Assembly (NCBI RefSeq): GCF_029813775.1
Contig: NZ_JARVKW010000004.1
Span: 124,001-188,000, forward strand
Origin: Streptomyces sp. DH24
GTDB taxonomy: Bacteria; Actinomycetota; Actinomycetes; Streptomycetales; Streptomycetaceae
DNA: 64,000 bases
Reading direction: 5' to 3'
Made by a program: the position numbers and the translations under genes. The notes beneath the pieces were generated by a model, which ran no database searches, was not told the DNA's origin, and was given only the letters and a program-made list of their open reading frames with translations. This document shows positions 28,905 to 38,497 of the stretch, piece after piece; within the stretch, counting starts at the first letter, position 1, and every line of letters begins with the position of its first letter.

Positions 28905-30701
28905 GTGCGTACGTCCATCGCCACCGTCTCCCTCAGCGGATCGCTCACCGAGAAGCTCACCGCCGCCGCCCGGGCCGGCTTCGACGGCGTGGAGATCTTC
29001 GAGAACGACCTGCTGGCCAGCCCGCTCACCCCCGAGGAGGTCCGCGACCGCTGCGCCGACCTCGGCCTGACCGTCGACCTTTACCAGCCGGTGCGGGACG
29101 TCGAGGCCGTGCCCGAGGACGTGTTCGCGGACAACCTCAGGCGCGCCCGACACAAGTTCGAGCTGATGCGCCGGCTCGGCACCGGCACCGTGCTGGTGTG
29201 CTCCAGCGTCTCCCCGCTCGCCGTGGACGACGACGCGCTCGCCGCCGAGCAGCTGAGCCGGCTCGCCGACCTGGCCCAGGACCACGGCGTCCGGGTCGCC
29301 TACGAGGCGCTCGCCTGGGGACGGCACGTCTCCACCTACGACCACGCCTGGCGCATCGTGGCGGACGCCGGGCATCCCGCGCTCGGCACCTGCCTGGACA
29401 GCTTCCACATCCTGTCCCGGGGCTCCGACCCCAGGGGCATCGAGGAGATCCCCGGCGACAAGATCTTCTTCCTCCAGCTGGCCGACGCCCCGCTGCTCGC
29501 GATGGACGTCCTGCAGTGGAGCCGGCACTACCGCTGCTTCCCCGGACAGGGCGAATTCGACATACCGGATCTCGTCCGCCGTGTACTGCATACCGGATAC
29601 GACGGCCCGCTCTCGCTGGAGGTCTTCAACGACGTCTTCCGGCAGGCCGAGGCCGGCCCGACCGCCGTCGACGCCCACCGCTCGCTCCTCGTCCTGCAGG
29701 AGGCCGTCGGCACGGCGGACCTGCCCGTGCCGGTCGTCCCCACCGGCGTCGCCTTCGCCGAACTCGTCACGCCCGACACCGCACCCCTGACCGCGCTGCT
29801 GCGCGCCCTGGGCTTCGCCCGCACCGCACGGCACCGCGGCAAACCCGTCGACCTGTGGGAGCAGGGCGAGGGCCGCATCCTCGTCAACACCGGCCCGGCC
29901 GTGCGCCGCGGCGGCAGCAGGCTCGCCGCGATCGGCCTGGAGTCGCCCGACCCGGCCGGCGCCGCCCGCCGCGCCGAGGCCCTGCACGCCCCCGTCCTGC
30001 CGCGCCGCCGCGGCCCGCGCGACGCTCCGCTCGACGCGGTCGCCGCCCCCGACGGCACCGAGCTGTTCTTCTGCGCGCCGAGCAGCCCCGAACTGCCCGG
30101 CTGGCGCGCCGACTTCGCCGCCGTCGAGCACGACCCGGCCGCACCGGACGTGACCGGCATCGACCATCTGTCCCTCACCCAGCCCTGGCACCAGTTCGAC
30201 GAGGCGGCCCTCTTCCACCGCGGGGTCCTCGGTCTGCGCGCCCAGCAGAGCGTCGACGTCGCCGACCCCTACGGCCTGCTGCGCAGCCGCGCCGTCACCG
30301 GCCCCGGCGGCGGTGTCCGCATCGCCCTCACCGTCGGCGCCGCACCCACCGACGACACCGTGCACGCCCAGCACATCGCGCTGGCGACCGGCGACGTCGT
30401 GGCCGCGGCCCGCCGCTTCCGGGCGGCCGGCGGCCGGCTGCTGCCCATCCCCGCGAACTACTACGACGACCTCGCCGCCCGCTTCGACCTGCCCGAACAG
30501 GAGCTGCGGACGTACCGCGAGCTGGGCATCCTCTACGACCGGGACGCCCACGGTGCCTTCCGGCACTGCTACACCCACACCGTGGGCCGCGTCTTCTTCG
30601 AACTCGTCCAGCGCGACACCGGATACCGCGGCTACGGCGCCCCGAACGCGCCGGTGCGGCTGGCCGCCCAGCACGCGGTGCGGGCCGTCACGAGCGGCTG
30701 A
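28905..30701 (+). CDS. 3-dehydroshikimate dehydratase fused to an HPPD-like domain
   Basis: 598 residues, two domains. Residues 1-275 are a TIM-barrel sugar-isomerase-like dehydratase (FDGVEIFENDLL, VAYEALAWGRHV, GTCLDSFHIL, KIFFLQLADAP, YDGPLSLEVFND) whose metal ligands sit in E, D/H, Q and E of these blocks. Residues about 285-598 repeat the glyoxalase/HPPD fold, with VTGIDHLSLT, HAQHIALAT and GRVFFELVQRDTGYRGYG. The same fusion is known for QuiC1-type dehydratases of pseudomonads, which make protocatechuate from 3-dehydroshikimate. GTG start with GAGAGG 7 bases upstream, 14 bases after the dehydrogenase gene. No protocatechuate dioxygenase is in the window. Confidence 0.88.
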   Translation: MRTSIATVSLSGSLTEKLTAAARAGFDGVEIFENDLLASPLTPEEVRDRCADLGLTVDLYQPVRDVEAVPEDVFADNLRRARHKFELMRRLGTGTVLVCSSVSPLAVDDDALAAEQLSRLADLAQDHGVRVAYEALAWGRHVSTYDHAWRIVADAGHPALGTCLDSFHILSRGSDPRGIEEIPGDKIFFLQLADAPLLAMDVLQWSRHYRCFPGQGEFDIPDLVRRVLHTGYDGPLSLEVFNDVFRQAEAGPTAVDAHRSLLVLQEAVGTADLPVPVVPTGVAFAELVTPDTAPLTALLRALGFARTARHRGKPVDLWEQGEGRILVNTGPAVRRGGSRLAAIGLESPDPAGAARRAEALHAPVLPRRRGPRDAPLDAVAAPDGTELFFCAPSSPELPGWRADFAAVEHDPAAPDVTGIDHLSLTQPWHQFDEAALFHRGVLGLRAQQSVDVADPYGLLRSRAVTGPGGGVRIALTVGAAPTDDTVHAQHIALATGDVVAAARRFRAAGGRLLPIPANYYDDLAARFDLPEQELRTYRELGILYDRDAHGAFRHCYTHTVGRVFFELVQRDTGYRGYGAPNAPVRLAAQHAVRAVTSG

Positions 30702-32154
30702 CGGTGCGCGTCACGCCCGCGAGGACCGCGGTGGCGAGGATCCAGCCCGTGATGACGAGGACGTACGACAGGACCTGGCGCCAGCCGTCGGGTGCGAACG
30801 CCGCCTCCTGGCCGAAGGAGATCACCGGCAGCAGCAGGTCGAGCGTGTAGAACACCGGGTGGAAGTCCGGCGCCTCGGACGCCTTCAGGGCCCTCGGGTG
30901 GTCGAGGGCGTAGGCGACGGAGCCCGCGGTCAGCAGGGACAGCAGCCAGCCGGCGGCGCGCAGCGGCCGGAAGCCGTAGCCGACGGTGGCGTCCTGCACG
31001 ACTCCCCACAGCCGCGCGTACCACGGCAGGGTGCGGCGGTGCCGGCGCTGCTTGGCCAGCTGCACCAGGCGGGCCGCGTCGTCGTCCCCGATGCGGCGGT
31101 AGGCGGCGGCCAACTGCTCGTAGGCGTGCGGGACGTAGCCGTCGCGGTCCCGTTCCAGCATCGGCAGGCGGCGCGCGGCCGGCTCGTGCGGGGTGAGCGT
31201 GGTGTAGCCGAGGCCGTTGAGCAGCACCTGGTCGGGTGCCGTGTCGGGGTCAAGGAACAGCACGTCGACCTGTGAGCGGCGCAGGTTGAGGGCTCCCTCG
31301 ACGGCGGGGCCCCGGCGCAGCCACAGTTCGCCGATGGTGGCACTGGAGGCCCGCAGCGCCGTGCCGCCCGGGTTGGACAGCCGGGTGTACGACAGGTCCA
31401 GCCGGCCGGTGACGCGGGTGCCGCGCAGGCCGACCCAGCCGCGCACGTCCGCCTTCCGCATCAGCAGGTCGCCCTCGACGGCGAGCGTCTCGGCGTCGAC
31501 GGCGCAGCGCCCCGGGTTGCTCAGCTCCGCGTCGTTGAGGTTCACCGAGCCGGTGATCTTGGCGCCGTTGAGCCGGAGCGGCCCTTCGGCGCGCAGCCCG
31601 GGTGCCCACAGATCGGCGCCGACGACGGCCTGGTTGAGCTGGAGTACCGGCTGCGAGGTGTCCGGGTCGCCGAACGCCGCGCTCTCCAGGTACAGGCTGC
31701 CGGAGATCTGCGCCCCGCCCAGCCGCACCTGGCCGAGGAACCGGCAGCGGGTCAGCCGCAGGACGCCGTCCACCGTCACGGCGTGGGCGACGAGGCCGGG
31801 CAGGACGGACTCGCTGAGGTTGAGCTCACGGAACCGGCCGCCGTAGCAGCGGGGAGCCTCGTCGAAGTAGCAGTGCCTGATGCGCACGGGCTGGTCGACG
31901 GTCGCGTACTGCAGGTCGAGCACGCCGGTGACGCGGGCCCCGGCCAGGCTCAGCGACGGTATCTCCCCGTCCTCTCGGGGGCAGTTGACGAGGAGGTACC
32001 TCAGTACCGAGGTGCGCACGGTCCGTTGCGGGCCCCAGCCGGCGCCGTCGGCTGCGTCGTCGTCGTGGGCGGGGTCACGGAAGTCCACGAACTCGCCGCG
32101 CGGAAAGGCCCGCCACACCCGCAGTTCGGCCGGTGTCAGATCGTCGGTCTCCAT
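30688..32154 (-). CDS. Pentapeptide-like beta-helix membrane protein
   Basis: 488 residues. The N-terminal two thirds is made of strand-turn units of the kind LxLxxAxVxGxLxL (SLSLAGARVTGVLDLQYA, LRLNGAKITGSVNLNDAELS, WVGLRGTRVTGRLDLSYT), predicting a right-handed beta-helix. After an alpha-helical linker come two or three membrane helices near the C-terminus (LLSLLTAGSVAYAL, SYVLVITGWILATAVLAG). Such genes in Streptomyces are often labelled membrane oxidoreductase, but I see no nucleotide or cofactor motif. Its stop overlaps the convergent dehydratase gene by 14 bases. Function unknown. Confidence 0.75.
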   Translation of the reverse strand: METDDLTPAELRVWRAFPRGEFVDFRDPAHDDDAADGAGWGPQRTVRTSVLRYLLVNCPREDGEIPSLSLAGARVTGVLDLQYATVDQPVRIRHCYFDEAPRCYGGRFRELNLSESVLPGLVAHAVTVDGVLRLTRCRFLGQVRLGGAQISGSLYLESAAFGDPDTSQPVLQLNQAVVGADLWAPGLRAEGPLRLNGAKITGSVNLNDAELSNPGRCAVDAETLAVEGDLLMRKADVRGWVGLRGTRVTGRLDLSYTRLSNPGGTALRASSATIGELWLRRGPAVEGALNLRRSQVDVLFLDPDTAPDQVLLNGLGYTTLTPHEPAARRLPMLERDRDGYVPHAYEQLAAAYRRIGDDDAARLVQLAKQRRHRRTLPWYARLWGVVQDATVGYGFRPLRAAGWLLSLLTAGSVAYALDHPRALKASEAPDFHPVFYTLDLLLPVISFGQEAAFAPDGWRQVLSYVLVITGWILATAVLAGVTRTVSRS

Positions 32155-32200
32155 CGTCGGCGACTCTGACCCGGCCGCACCACGGGTGTCAACTGCGGTT

Positions 32201-32794
32201 TTACGCCTGCGGCCTGATGTTCCACTCCACCACGACGGGCCTGCCGTGCTCCGTCGACAGCCGGTTCAGGGTGCCCGTCTCGATGCGGAACAGCCGGCCC
32301 AGCGCGGGCGGCAGGCCGAGACGGCGGGCGGTGAGGACCCGCAGGAAGTGCGAGTGCGCCACGAGGAGCACGTCGCCGTCGTCCAGCGCGGGCACCGCCC
32401 GGGACAGGACCCGGTCGGCACGCCGACCGACCTGCTCGGGCGACTCGCCGGGCCGGTCCTCGGGGCCGGGCGGCACGCCGTCGGTCCACAGGTCCCAGCC
32501 GGGCCGGTCGCGGCGGATGTCGGCGGTGGTGATGCCCTCGTAGGCGCCGTAGTCCCACTCGTGCAGGTCCCGGTCGACCACGGCCCCGGTCACGCCCGCG
32601 AGTTCGGCGGTGCGCCGGGCGCGGGCGAGCGGGCTGGTGAGGACGAGCGAGAAGGGCCGCCCGGTGAGCAGCGGGGCGAGTGACGTCGCCTGGTCCTCGC
32701 CGCCCGGGGTCAGGGGCAGGTCGGTCCAGCCGGTGTGCCGGCCCGACCTGCTCCACTCCGTCTCACCGTGGCGGACCAGGACAAGGTCCCCCAC
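32201..32794 (-). CDS. Histidine phosphatase family protein
   Basis: 197 residues. LVLVRHGETEWSRSGRHTG carries the phosphohistidine RHGE motif, TSPLARARRTAEL the second Arg, EWDYGAYEG the acid, and VLLVAHSHFLRVL the second His. This is the phosphoglycerate-mutase-like phosphatase fold. It starts 6 bases after the 6-phosphogluconate dehydrogenase gene, as last gene of the pentose-phosphate operon, so a sugar phosphate substrate is plausible. Exact substrate unknown. Confidence 0.88.
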   Translation of the reverse strand: MGDLVLVRHGETEWSRSGRHTGWTDLPLTPGGEDQATSLAPLLTGRPFSLVLTSPLARARRTAELAGVTGAVVDRDLHEWDYGAYEGITTADIRRDRPGWDLWTDGVPPGPEDRPGESPEQVGRRADRVLSRAVPALDDGDVLLVAHSHFLRVLTARRLGLPPALGRLFRIETGTLNRLSTEHGRPVVVEWNIRPQA

Positions 32795-32800
32795 GGCGGC

Positions 32801-33679
32801 CTACTTCGCCGACTCGACGGCGTGGCCGCCGAACTGGTTGCGCAGCGCCGCGATCATCTTCATCTGCGGCGAGTCGTCCTGCCGGGAGGCGAACCGCGCG
32901 AACAGCGACGCGGTGATCGCGGGCAGCGGCACCGCGTTGTCGATCGCGGCCTCCACGGTCCAGCGTCCCTCGCCGGAGTCCTGTGCGTAGCCCCGGAGCT
33001 TGTCGAGGTGCTCGTCCTCGTCGAGGGCGTTGACCGCGAGGTCGAGCAGCCAGGAGCGGATGACGGTGCCCTCCTGCCAGGAGCGGAAGACCTCCCGGAC
33101 GTCGGTCACGGAGTCGACCTTCTCCAGCAGTTCCCAGCCCTCGGCGTAGGCCTGCATCATGGCGTACTCGATGCCGTTGTGGACCATCTTGGCGAAGTGC
33201 CCGGCGCCGACCTTGCCGGCGTGCACCGAGCCGAAGTCGCCCTCCGGCTTGAGCGCGTCGAAGACCGGCTGCACCTTGGCGACGTTCTCCGCGTCGCCGC
33301 CGTACATCAGCGCGTAGCCGTTCTCCAGGCCCCAGACGCCGCCGGAGACGCCGCAGTCGACGAAGCCGATGCCCTTGGCGGCCAGCTCCCCGGCGTGCTT
33401 CTCGTCGTCGGTCCAGCGGGAGTTGCCGCCGTCCACGACCACGTCGCCGGGCTCCAGCAGCTCCGCGAGCTCGTCGATCGTGGACTGGGTGGCCTCGCCG
33501 GCGGGGACCATCACCCAGACCACGCGCGGCGCGTCGAGCCGTTCGACCAGTTCGGCGACGCTGCCCACGTCGGAGAGGTCGGGGTTGCGGTCGTAGCCGA
33601 CGACGGTGTGGCCGGCGCGGCGGATCCGCTCGCGCATGTTGCCACCCATCTTGCCCAGACCGATCAGACCCAGCTGCAT
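32801..33679 (-). CDS. gnd: 6-phosphogluconate dehydrogenase, decarboxylating (short type)
   Basis: 292 residues, the short YqeC/GntZ-type form rather than the 470-residue enzyme. MQLGLIGLGKMGGNMRERI binds the nucleotide; VVVDGGNSRW, FVDCGVSGGVWGLENG and KVGAGHFAKMVHNGIEYAMM (catalytic Lys and substrate contacts) are diagnostic. It oxidatively decarboxylates 6-phosphogluconate to ribulose 5-phosphate. It begins 1 base after pgi in the order zwf-opcA-pgi-gnd, giving coupled expression with glucose-6-phosphate dehydrogenase. Confidence 0.93.
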   Translation of the reverse strand: MQLGLIGLGKMGGNMRERIRRAGHTVVGYDRNPDLSDVGSVAELVERLDAPRVVWVMVPAGEATQSTIDELAELLEPGDVVVDGGNSRWTDDEKHAGELAAKGIGFVDCGVSGGVWGLENGYALMYGGDAENVAKVQPVFDALKPEGDFGSVHAGKVGAGHFAKMVHNGIEYAMMQAYAEGWELLEKVDSVTDVREVFRSWQEGTVIRSWLLDLAVNALDEDEHLDKLRGYAQDSGEGRWTVEAAIDNAVPLPAITASLFARFASRQDDSPQMKMIAALRNQFGGHAVESAK

Positions 33680-33680
33680 G

Positions 33681-35333
33681 TCAGTTCACTTCCTTGAGCG
33701 TGCGGTACGCGGCCACGAGGGCGGCGGTGGACGGGTCGAGGCCGGGGACGTCGGCGCCCCCGGTGAGGGCCGGTTCGACGCGCTTGGCGAGGACCTTGCC
33801 GAGTTCGACGCCCCACTGGTCGAAGGAGTCGATGTTCCAGATCGCGCCCTGTACGAACACCTTGTGCTCGTACAGCGCGATCAGCTGGCCGAGGACGGAC
33901 GGCGTCAGCTCGCGGGCCAGGATCGTCGTCGTCGGGTGGTTGCCCCGGAACGTGCGGTGCGGCACCTGCTCCTCGGGCACCCCCTCGGCGCGCACCTCGT
34001 CGGCGGTCTTGCCGAAGGCGAGCGCCTGCCCCTGCGCGAACAGGTTCGCCATCAACAGGTCGTGCTGCGCCTTGAGTTCGTCGTCCAGCTCGGCGACGGG
34101 GCGGGCGAAGCCGATCAGGTCGGCCGGGATCAGCTTCGTGCCCTGGTGGATCAACTGGTAGTAGGCGTGCTGCCCGTTGGTGCCGGGTGTGCCCCACACC
34201 ACCGGGCCGGTCTGCCACTCCACGGGCCGGCCCTCGCGGTCCACCGACTTGCCGTTGGACTCCATGTCGAGCTGCTGGAGGTAGGCGGTGAACCTGGACA
34301 GGTAGTGGCTGTAGGGCAGCACCGCGTGCGACTGGGCGCCCAGGAAGTTGCCGTACCAGACGCCCAGCAGGCCGAGGATCAGCGGGGCGTTGGCCTCCGC
34401 CGGGGCGGTCGTGAAGTGCTCGTCGACGATGCGGAAACCGTCGAGCAACTCCCGGAACCGGTCCGGGCCGATCGCGATCATCAGGGACAGGCCGATCGCG
34501 GAGTCGAAGGAGTAGCGTCCGCCGACCCAGTCCCAGAACTCGAACATGTTCGCCGTGTCGATGCCGAAGCCGGCGACCTTCTCCGCGTTGGTCGACAGGG
34601 CGACGAAGTGCTTCGCCACCGCCTTCTCCTCGCCGCCGAGACCGGCGAGCAGCCAGGAGCGGGCCGACGTGGCGTTGGTGATCGTCTCGATCGTCGTGAA
34701 CGTCTTGGACGCCACGACGAACAGCGTCTGTGCCGGGTCCAGGTCCCGGACCGCCTCGTGCAGGTCGGCCCCGTCCACGTTCGACACGAAGCGGAACGTC
34801 AAGTCCCGTGCCGTGTAGGCCCGCAGCGCCTCGTACGCCATCGCGGGACCGAGGTCGGAGCCGCCGATGCCGATGTTGACGACGTTCTTGATCGGCCGAC
34901 CGGTGTGGCCGGTCCACTCGCCGGAGCGGACCCGGTTCGCGAAGTCGGTCATCCTGTCGAGGACGGCGTGGACCTTGGGCACGACGTTCTCGCCGTCGGC
35001 CTCGATCACGGCGCCCGCCGGGGCGCGCAGCGCGGTGTGCAGCACGGCGCGGTCCTCGGTGGTGTTGATCCGCTCGCCGCGGAACATGGCGTCGCGCAGC
35101 CCGAACACGTCGGTCGCGGCGGCCAGTTCACGCAGCAGGCGCAGCGTCTCGTCGGTGACGAGGTTCTTCGAGTAGTCGATGCGCAGGTCGCCGACGTGCA
35201 CGACGTACCGCTCCGCGCGGGAGGGGTCCGCCGCGAACAGCTCACGCAGGTCCGGGTGGAGCAGCGGCCCGGCGCGGTGGTCCTCCAGGGCCGTCCACTC
35301 GGGGCGCCGGGTGAGCTTGGGGGAGTCAGACAT
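33681..35333 (-). CDS. pgi: Glucose-6-phosphate isomerase
   Basis: 550 residues, full length. [33 protein letters not shown] and [17 protein letters not shown] are the family signatures, the last two flanking active-site residues. It interconverts glucose 6-phosphate and fructose 6-phosphate. The start overlaps the opcA stop by 8 bases, so the operon is translationally coupled. Its presence beside zwf suggests this operon recycles fructose 6-phosphate into the oxidative pentose-phosphate branch. Confidence 0.95.
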   Translation of the reverse strand: MSDSPKLTRRPEWTALEDHRAGPLLHPDLRELFAADPSRAERYVVHVGDLRIDYSKNLVTDETLRLLRELAAATDVFGLRDAMFRGERINTTEDRAVLHTALRAPAGAVIEADGENVVPKVHAVLDRMTDFANRVRSGEWTGHTGRPIKNVVNIGIGGSDLGPAMAYEALRAYTARDLTFRFVSNVDGADLHEAVRDLDPAQTLFVVASKTFTTIETITNATSARSWLLAGLGGEEKAVAKHFVALSTNAEKVAGFGIDTANMFEFWDWVGGRYSFDSAIGLSLMIAIGPDRFRELLDGFRIVDEHFTTAPAEANAPLILGLLGVWYGNFLGAQSHAVLPYSHYLSRFTAYLQQLDMESNGKSVDREGRPVEWQTGPVVWGTPGTNGQHAYYQLIHQGTKLIPADLIGFARPVAELDDELKAQHDLLMANLFAQGQALAFGKTADEVRAEGVPEEQVPHRTFRGNHPTTTILARELTPSVLGQLIALYEHKVFVQGAIWNIDSFDQWGVELGKVLAKRVEPALTGGADVPGLDPSTAALVAAYRTLKEVN

Positions 35334-36261
35334 GGGCGGGAGTCTCCTTGGTGGCCTCGCCCCGCAGGGCGACGGCGTACATCTCGTCCGCGTCGAGGCG
35401 CCGCAGCTCCTCGGCGATGAGTTCGGAGGTGGGGCGGACCTTCAGGGCGAGGGTGCGCGAGGGCTGGCCGGGCAGCGTCAGCGTGGCCAGCGGGCCCTCG
35501 GGGCGGTCGATGATGATCTCGCCGTTCGCGGTGCCCAGCCGGACGGCGGTGACCACCGGTCCCGCGGTCTCGACCCGGTCCACCGGCACGTTCAGCCGGG
35601 CCTCCAGCCACCGGGCCAGCAGTTCGGCGCTCGGGTTGTCCGCCTCGCTCTCCACGGCCGCCGAGGTGATCCTCATCCGGGCCTGGTCGAGGGCGGCGGC
35701 CAGCATCGACCGCCACGGCGTCAGCCGGGTCCAGGCGAGGTCGGTGTCACCGGGCGCGTACGAGCGGACCCGGGCCTCCAGGGCGTCCAGCGGGCGTTCG
35801 ACGGCGTACATGTCGGTGATGCGGCGCTGCGCGAGGGCGCCCAGCGGGTCCTTGGCGGGGTTCTCCGGCGCGTCCACCGGCCACCACACGACGACCGGCG
35901 CGTCCGGCAGCAGCAGCGGCAGCACCACCGAGTCGGCGTGCTCCGACACCTCGCCGTACATGCGCAGCACGACCGTCTCGCCGGTGCCCGCCTCCGAGCC
36001 CACCCGCACCTCGGCGTCCAGGTGGGAGCGGGTGCGGTCGCGCGGGGTGCGGGCGTGCCGCTTGATGACGACCAGGGTGCGCGAGGGGTGCTCGTGCGAG
36101 GCCTCCTCCGCCGCCCTGATCGAGTCGTAGGCGTTCTCCTCGTCCGTGACGATCACCATCGTCAGGACCATGCCCACGGCGGGCGTGCCGATGGCGCGGC
36201 GGCCCTGCACCAGAGCCTTGTTGATCTTGCTTGACGTGGTGTCGGTCAGATCGATCTTCAT
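35326..36261 (-). CDS. opcA: Glucose-6-phosphate dehydrogenase assembly protein OpcA
   Basis: 311 residues. [20 protein letters not shown] at the start and [18 protein letters not shown] in the middle are typical of actinobacterial OpcA, with [14 protein letters not shown] near the end. It activates or stabilises glucose-6-phosphate dehydrogenase, whose gene lies immediately upstream with an ATGA overlap. Found almost always with zwf in actinobacteria. Confidence 0.93.
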   Translation of the reverse strand: MKIDLTDTTSSKINKALVQGRRAIGTPAVGMVLTMVIVTDEENAYDSIRAAEEASHEHPSRTLVVIKRHARTPRDRTRSHLDAEVRVGSEAGTGETVVLRMYGEVSEHADSVVLPLLLPDAPVVVWWPVDAPENPAKDPLGALAQRRITDMYAVERPLDALEARVRSYAPGDTDLAWTRLTPWRSMLAAALDQARMRITSAAVESEADNPSAELLARWLEARLNVPVDRVETAGPVVTAVRLGTANGEIIIDRPEGPLATLTLPGQPSRTLALKVRPTSELIAEELRRLDADEMYAVALRGEATKETPAHV

Positions 36262-37958
36262 GGCCTGCGCCAGCTCCGTCCGTCTCGTGCGAGCATCTCG
36301 TCGGCTTCCCGGGGACCCCAGGTGCCCGAGGTGTACTGCGCGGGCCTGCCGTGCGCGGCCCAGTACTCCTCGACCGGGTCGAGGATCCTCCAGGACTCTT
36401 CCACTTCCTGGTGACGCGGGAACAGGTTGGCGTCGCCGAGGAGGACGTCCAGGATGAGCCGCTCGTACGCCTCCGGGCTGGACTCCGTGAACGACTCGCC
36501 GTAGGCGAAGTCCATCGTCACGTCCCGGATCTCCATGGAGGTGCCCGGCACCTTCGACCCGAACCGCACCGTCATGCCCTCGTCGGGCTGGACGCGGATG
36601 ACGACCGCGTTCTGTCCGAGCTCCTCCGTCGCCGTCGAGTCGAACGGGGAGTGCGGCGCCCGCTGGAACACCACCGCGATCTCGGTGACCCGGCGGCCCA
36701 GCCGCTTGCCGGTGCGCAGGTAGAACGGGACGCCCGCCCAGCGGCGGTTGTCGACGTGCAGCTTGATCGCCGCGTACGTGTCCGTCGTGGAGGCCGGGTC
36801 GATGCCCTCCTCCTCCAGATAGCCGCGCACCTGCTCGCCGCCCTGCCAGGCCGGCGCATACTGTCCGCGGACGGTATGCAGTCCCAGGTCGTCCGGCAGC
36901 TTCACGGCCCGGAACACCTTCAGCTTCTCGGTGAGCAGCGACGCCGCGTCGAAGGAGGCGGGCTCCTCCATCGCGGTGAGCGCCATCAGCTGCAGCAGGT
37001 GGTTCTGGATGACGTCGCGGGCGGCGCCGATGCCGTCGTAGTAGCCGGCCCGGCCGCCGATGCCGATGTCCTCGGCCATGGTGATCTGCACGTGGTCGAC
37101 GTACGACCGGTTCCAGATCGGCTCGAACATCTGGTTCGCGAAGCGCAGCGCCAGGATGTTCTGGACGGTCTCCTTGCCGAGGTAGTGGTCGATGCGGAAC
37201 ACCTGGTCCGGCTCGAACACCTCGTGCACGATCGCGTTCAGCTCGCAGGCGCTGTCCAGGTCGTGCCCGAACGGCTTCTCGATGACCGCCCGCCGCCAGG
37301 CACCCTCGGGCGTGTCCGCCAGCCCGTGCTTCTTGAGCTGCTGGACGACCTTCGGGAAGAACTTCGGCGGCACCGACAGGTAGAAGGCGTAGTTGCCGCT
37401 GGTGCCGCGCGAGGCGTCCAGTTCCTCGACGGCGGACCGCAGCTGCTTGAACGCCGTGTCGTCGTCGAAGTCGCCGGGGATGAACCGCATGCCCTCAGCG
37501 AGCTGCTGCCACACCTCCTCGCGGAACGGCGTACGGGCGTGCTCGCGGACCGCGTCGTGCACGACCTGCGCGAAGTCCTGGTTCTCCCAGTCCCGGCGGG
37601 CGAACCCGACGAGGGAGAAGCCCGGCGGCAGCAGGCCCCGGTTGGCCAGGTCGTACACGGCCGGCATCAGCTTCTTGCGGGACAGGTCGCCGGTGACGCC
37701 GAAGATCACGAGCCCGGACGGACCCGCGATCCGCGGCAGCCGCCGGTCGCGCGGGTCGCGCAGCGGGTTCACCCAGCCCGGCGCCCGGACGGCGCCGGCC
37801 GTCCCCCCGGCCGCGGCGGGCTGCCCTGCGGCGGGCTGCGGCGCGGCCGAACGTGCGGCGGCGGGCCGCTCGGCGGCGGACCCGGCCCGCCGGCTCCGCG
37901 CGGCCTTGGCGGTGCCGGCGGCCCGCGCGGCCCCGGACCCGGTGGACTTCTTGCTCAT
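36258..37958 (-). CDS. zwf: Glucose-6-phosphate 1-dehydrogenase
   Basis: 566 residues. An Ala/Arg-rich, low-complexity N-terminal extension of about 75 residues precedes the normal start of the fold. FGVTGDLSRKKLMPAVYDLA binds NADP, VIEKPFGHDL is conserved, and FRIDHYLGKETVQN is the active-site signature. First enzyme of the oxidative pentose-phosphate pathway. The ATG overlaps the stop of a transaldolase remnant (ATGA), a fossil of the usual tal-zwf coupling; a later in-frame start that skips the extension is possible but I see no clear ribosome site for one. Confidence 0.94.
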   Translation of the reverse strand: MSKKSTGSGAARAAGTAKAARSRRAGSAAERPAAARSAAPQPAAGQPAAAGGTAGAVRAPGWVNPLRDPRDRRLPRIAGPSGLVIFGVTGDLSRKKLMPAVYDLANRGLLPPGFSLVGFARRDWENQDFAQVVHDAVREHARTPFREEVWQQLAEGMRFIPGDFDDDTAFKQLRSAVEELDASRGTSGNYAFYLSVPPKFFPKVVQQLKKHGLADTPEGAWRRAVIEKPFGHDLDSACELNAIVHEVFEPDQVFRIDHYLGKETVQNILALRFANQMFEPIWNRSYVDHVQITMAEDIGIGGRAGYYDGIGAARDVIQNHLLQLMALTAMEEPASFDAASLLTEKLKVFRAVKLPDDLGLHTVRGQYAPAWQGGEQVRGYLEEEGIDPASTTDTYAAIKLHVDNRRWAGVPFYLRTGKRLGRRVTEIAVVFQRAPHSPFDSTATEELGQNAVVIRVQPDEGMTVRFGSKVPGTSMEIRDVTMDFAYGESFTESSPEAYERLILDVLLGDANLFPRHQEVEESWRILDPVEEYWAAHGRPAQYTSGTWGPREADEMLARDGRSWRRP

Positions 37959-38068
37959 TCCGCGTCAACTCCCTTGCTGTTGAGGGACTTCGTGACCGCG
38001 TCCAGCAGCTCCTGCCACGCCAGCGCGAACTTGGCGACGCCCTCGCTCTCCAGCTGCGCCACGAGTGT
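37955..38068 (-). pseudogene. tal: Transaldolase C-terminal remnant
   Basis: The last 37 codons of this frame read TLVAQLESEGVAKFALAWQE, then LLDAVTKSLNSKGVDAE, which looks like a transaldolase C-terminus. Upstream, where more than 330 further residues and then a transketolase gene would be expected in related operons, the sequence is unrelated and 430 bases later the divergent sulfotransferase begins. The remnant still ends in an ATGA overlap with zwf. A frame continues to an ATG at 38356 but its upstream part has no transaldolase features. Confidence 0.6.
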
Positions 38069-38497
38069 GCCGGGGCACGCCCGCCCGAGGGTCCGGTCGC
38101 CCGGGAACGACCGCACGAAGGGCTGCGGGCGCGGGGCGTCTTCACCGGTCACGGGGTCACCGTAGCTCCCGGCCGCCCGCTGCGTCAGCCCGTGCCCGGC
38201 GTCGATCCGCCGGCGCCGCGGACGCTCGGAACGCCGGGTGTGCCCGTCCGGGGCGACGCGTGCGCACGCGCGCGTGACCGCCTCGCCGGCGTCGCGCGGT
38301 GGCCGTATCCGGAATCCGGGCGCGGGTTGTGCAGAAGCTGTGACCGGCATTCCCACGAAGAATTAAGGAAGCGGCAAGTGGCCAGGTCACGGGGCATCTC
38401 CCGGCTGCCGTGGCGCTTTTCGTTCGCCTCCTCGACACCTGCGGTTCGCCCGGCGCGCCTGGGATGCGGAGGCAAGGCGCGAGAGAGAGGTGGCACG

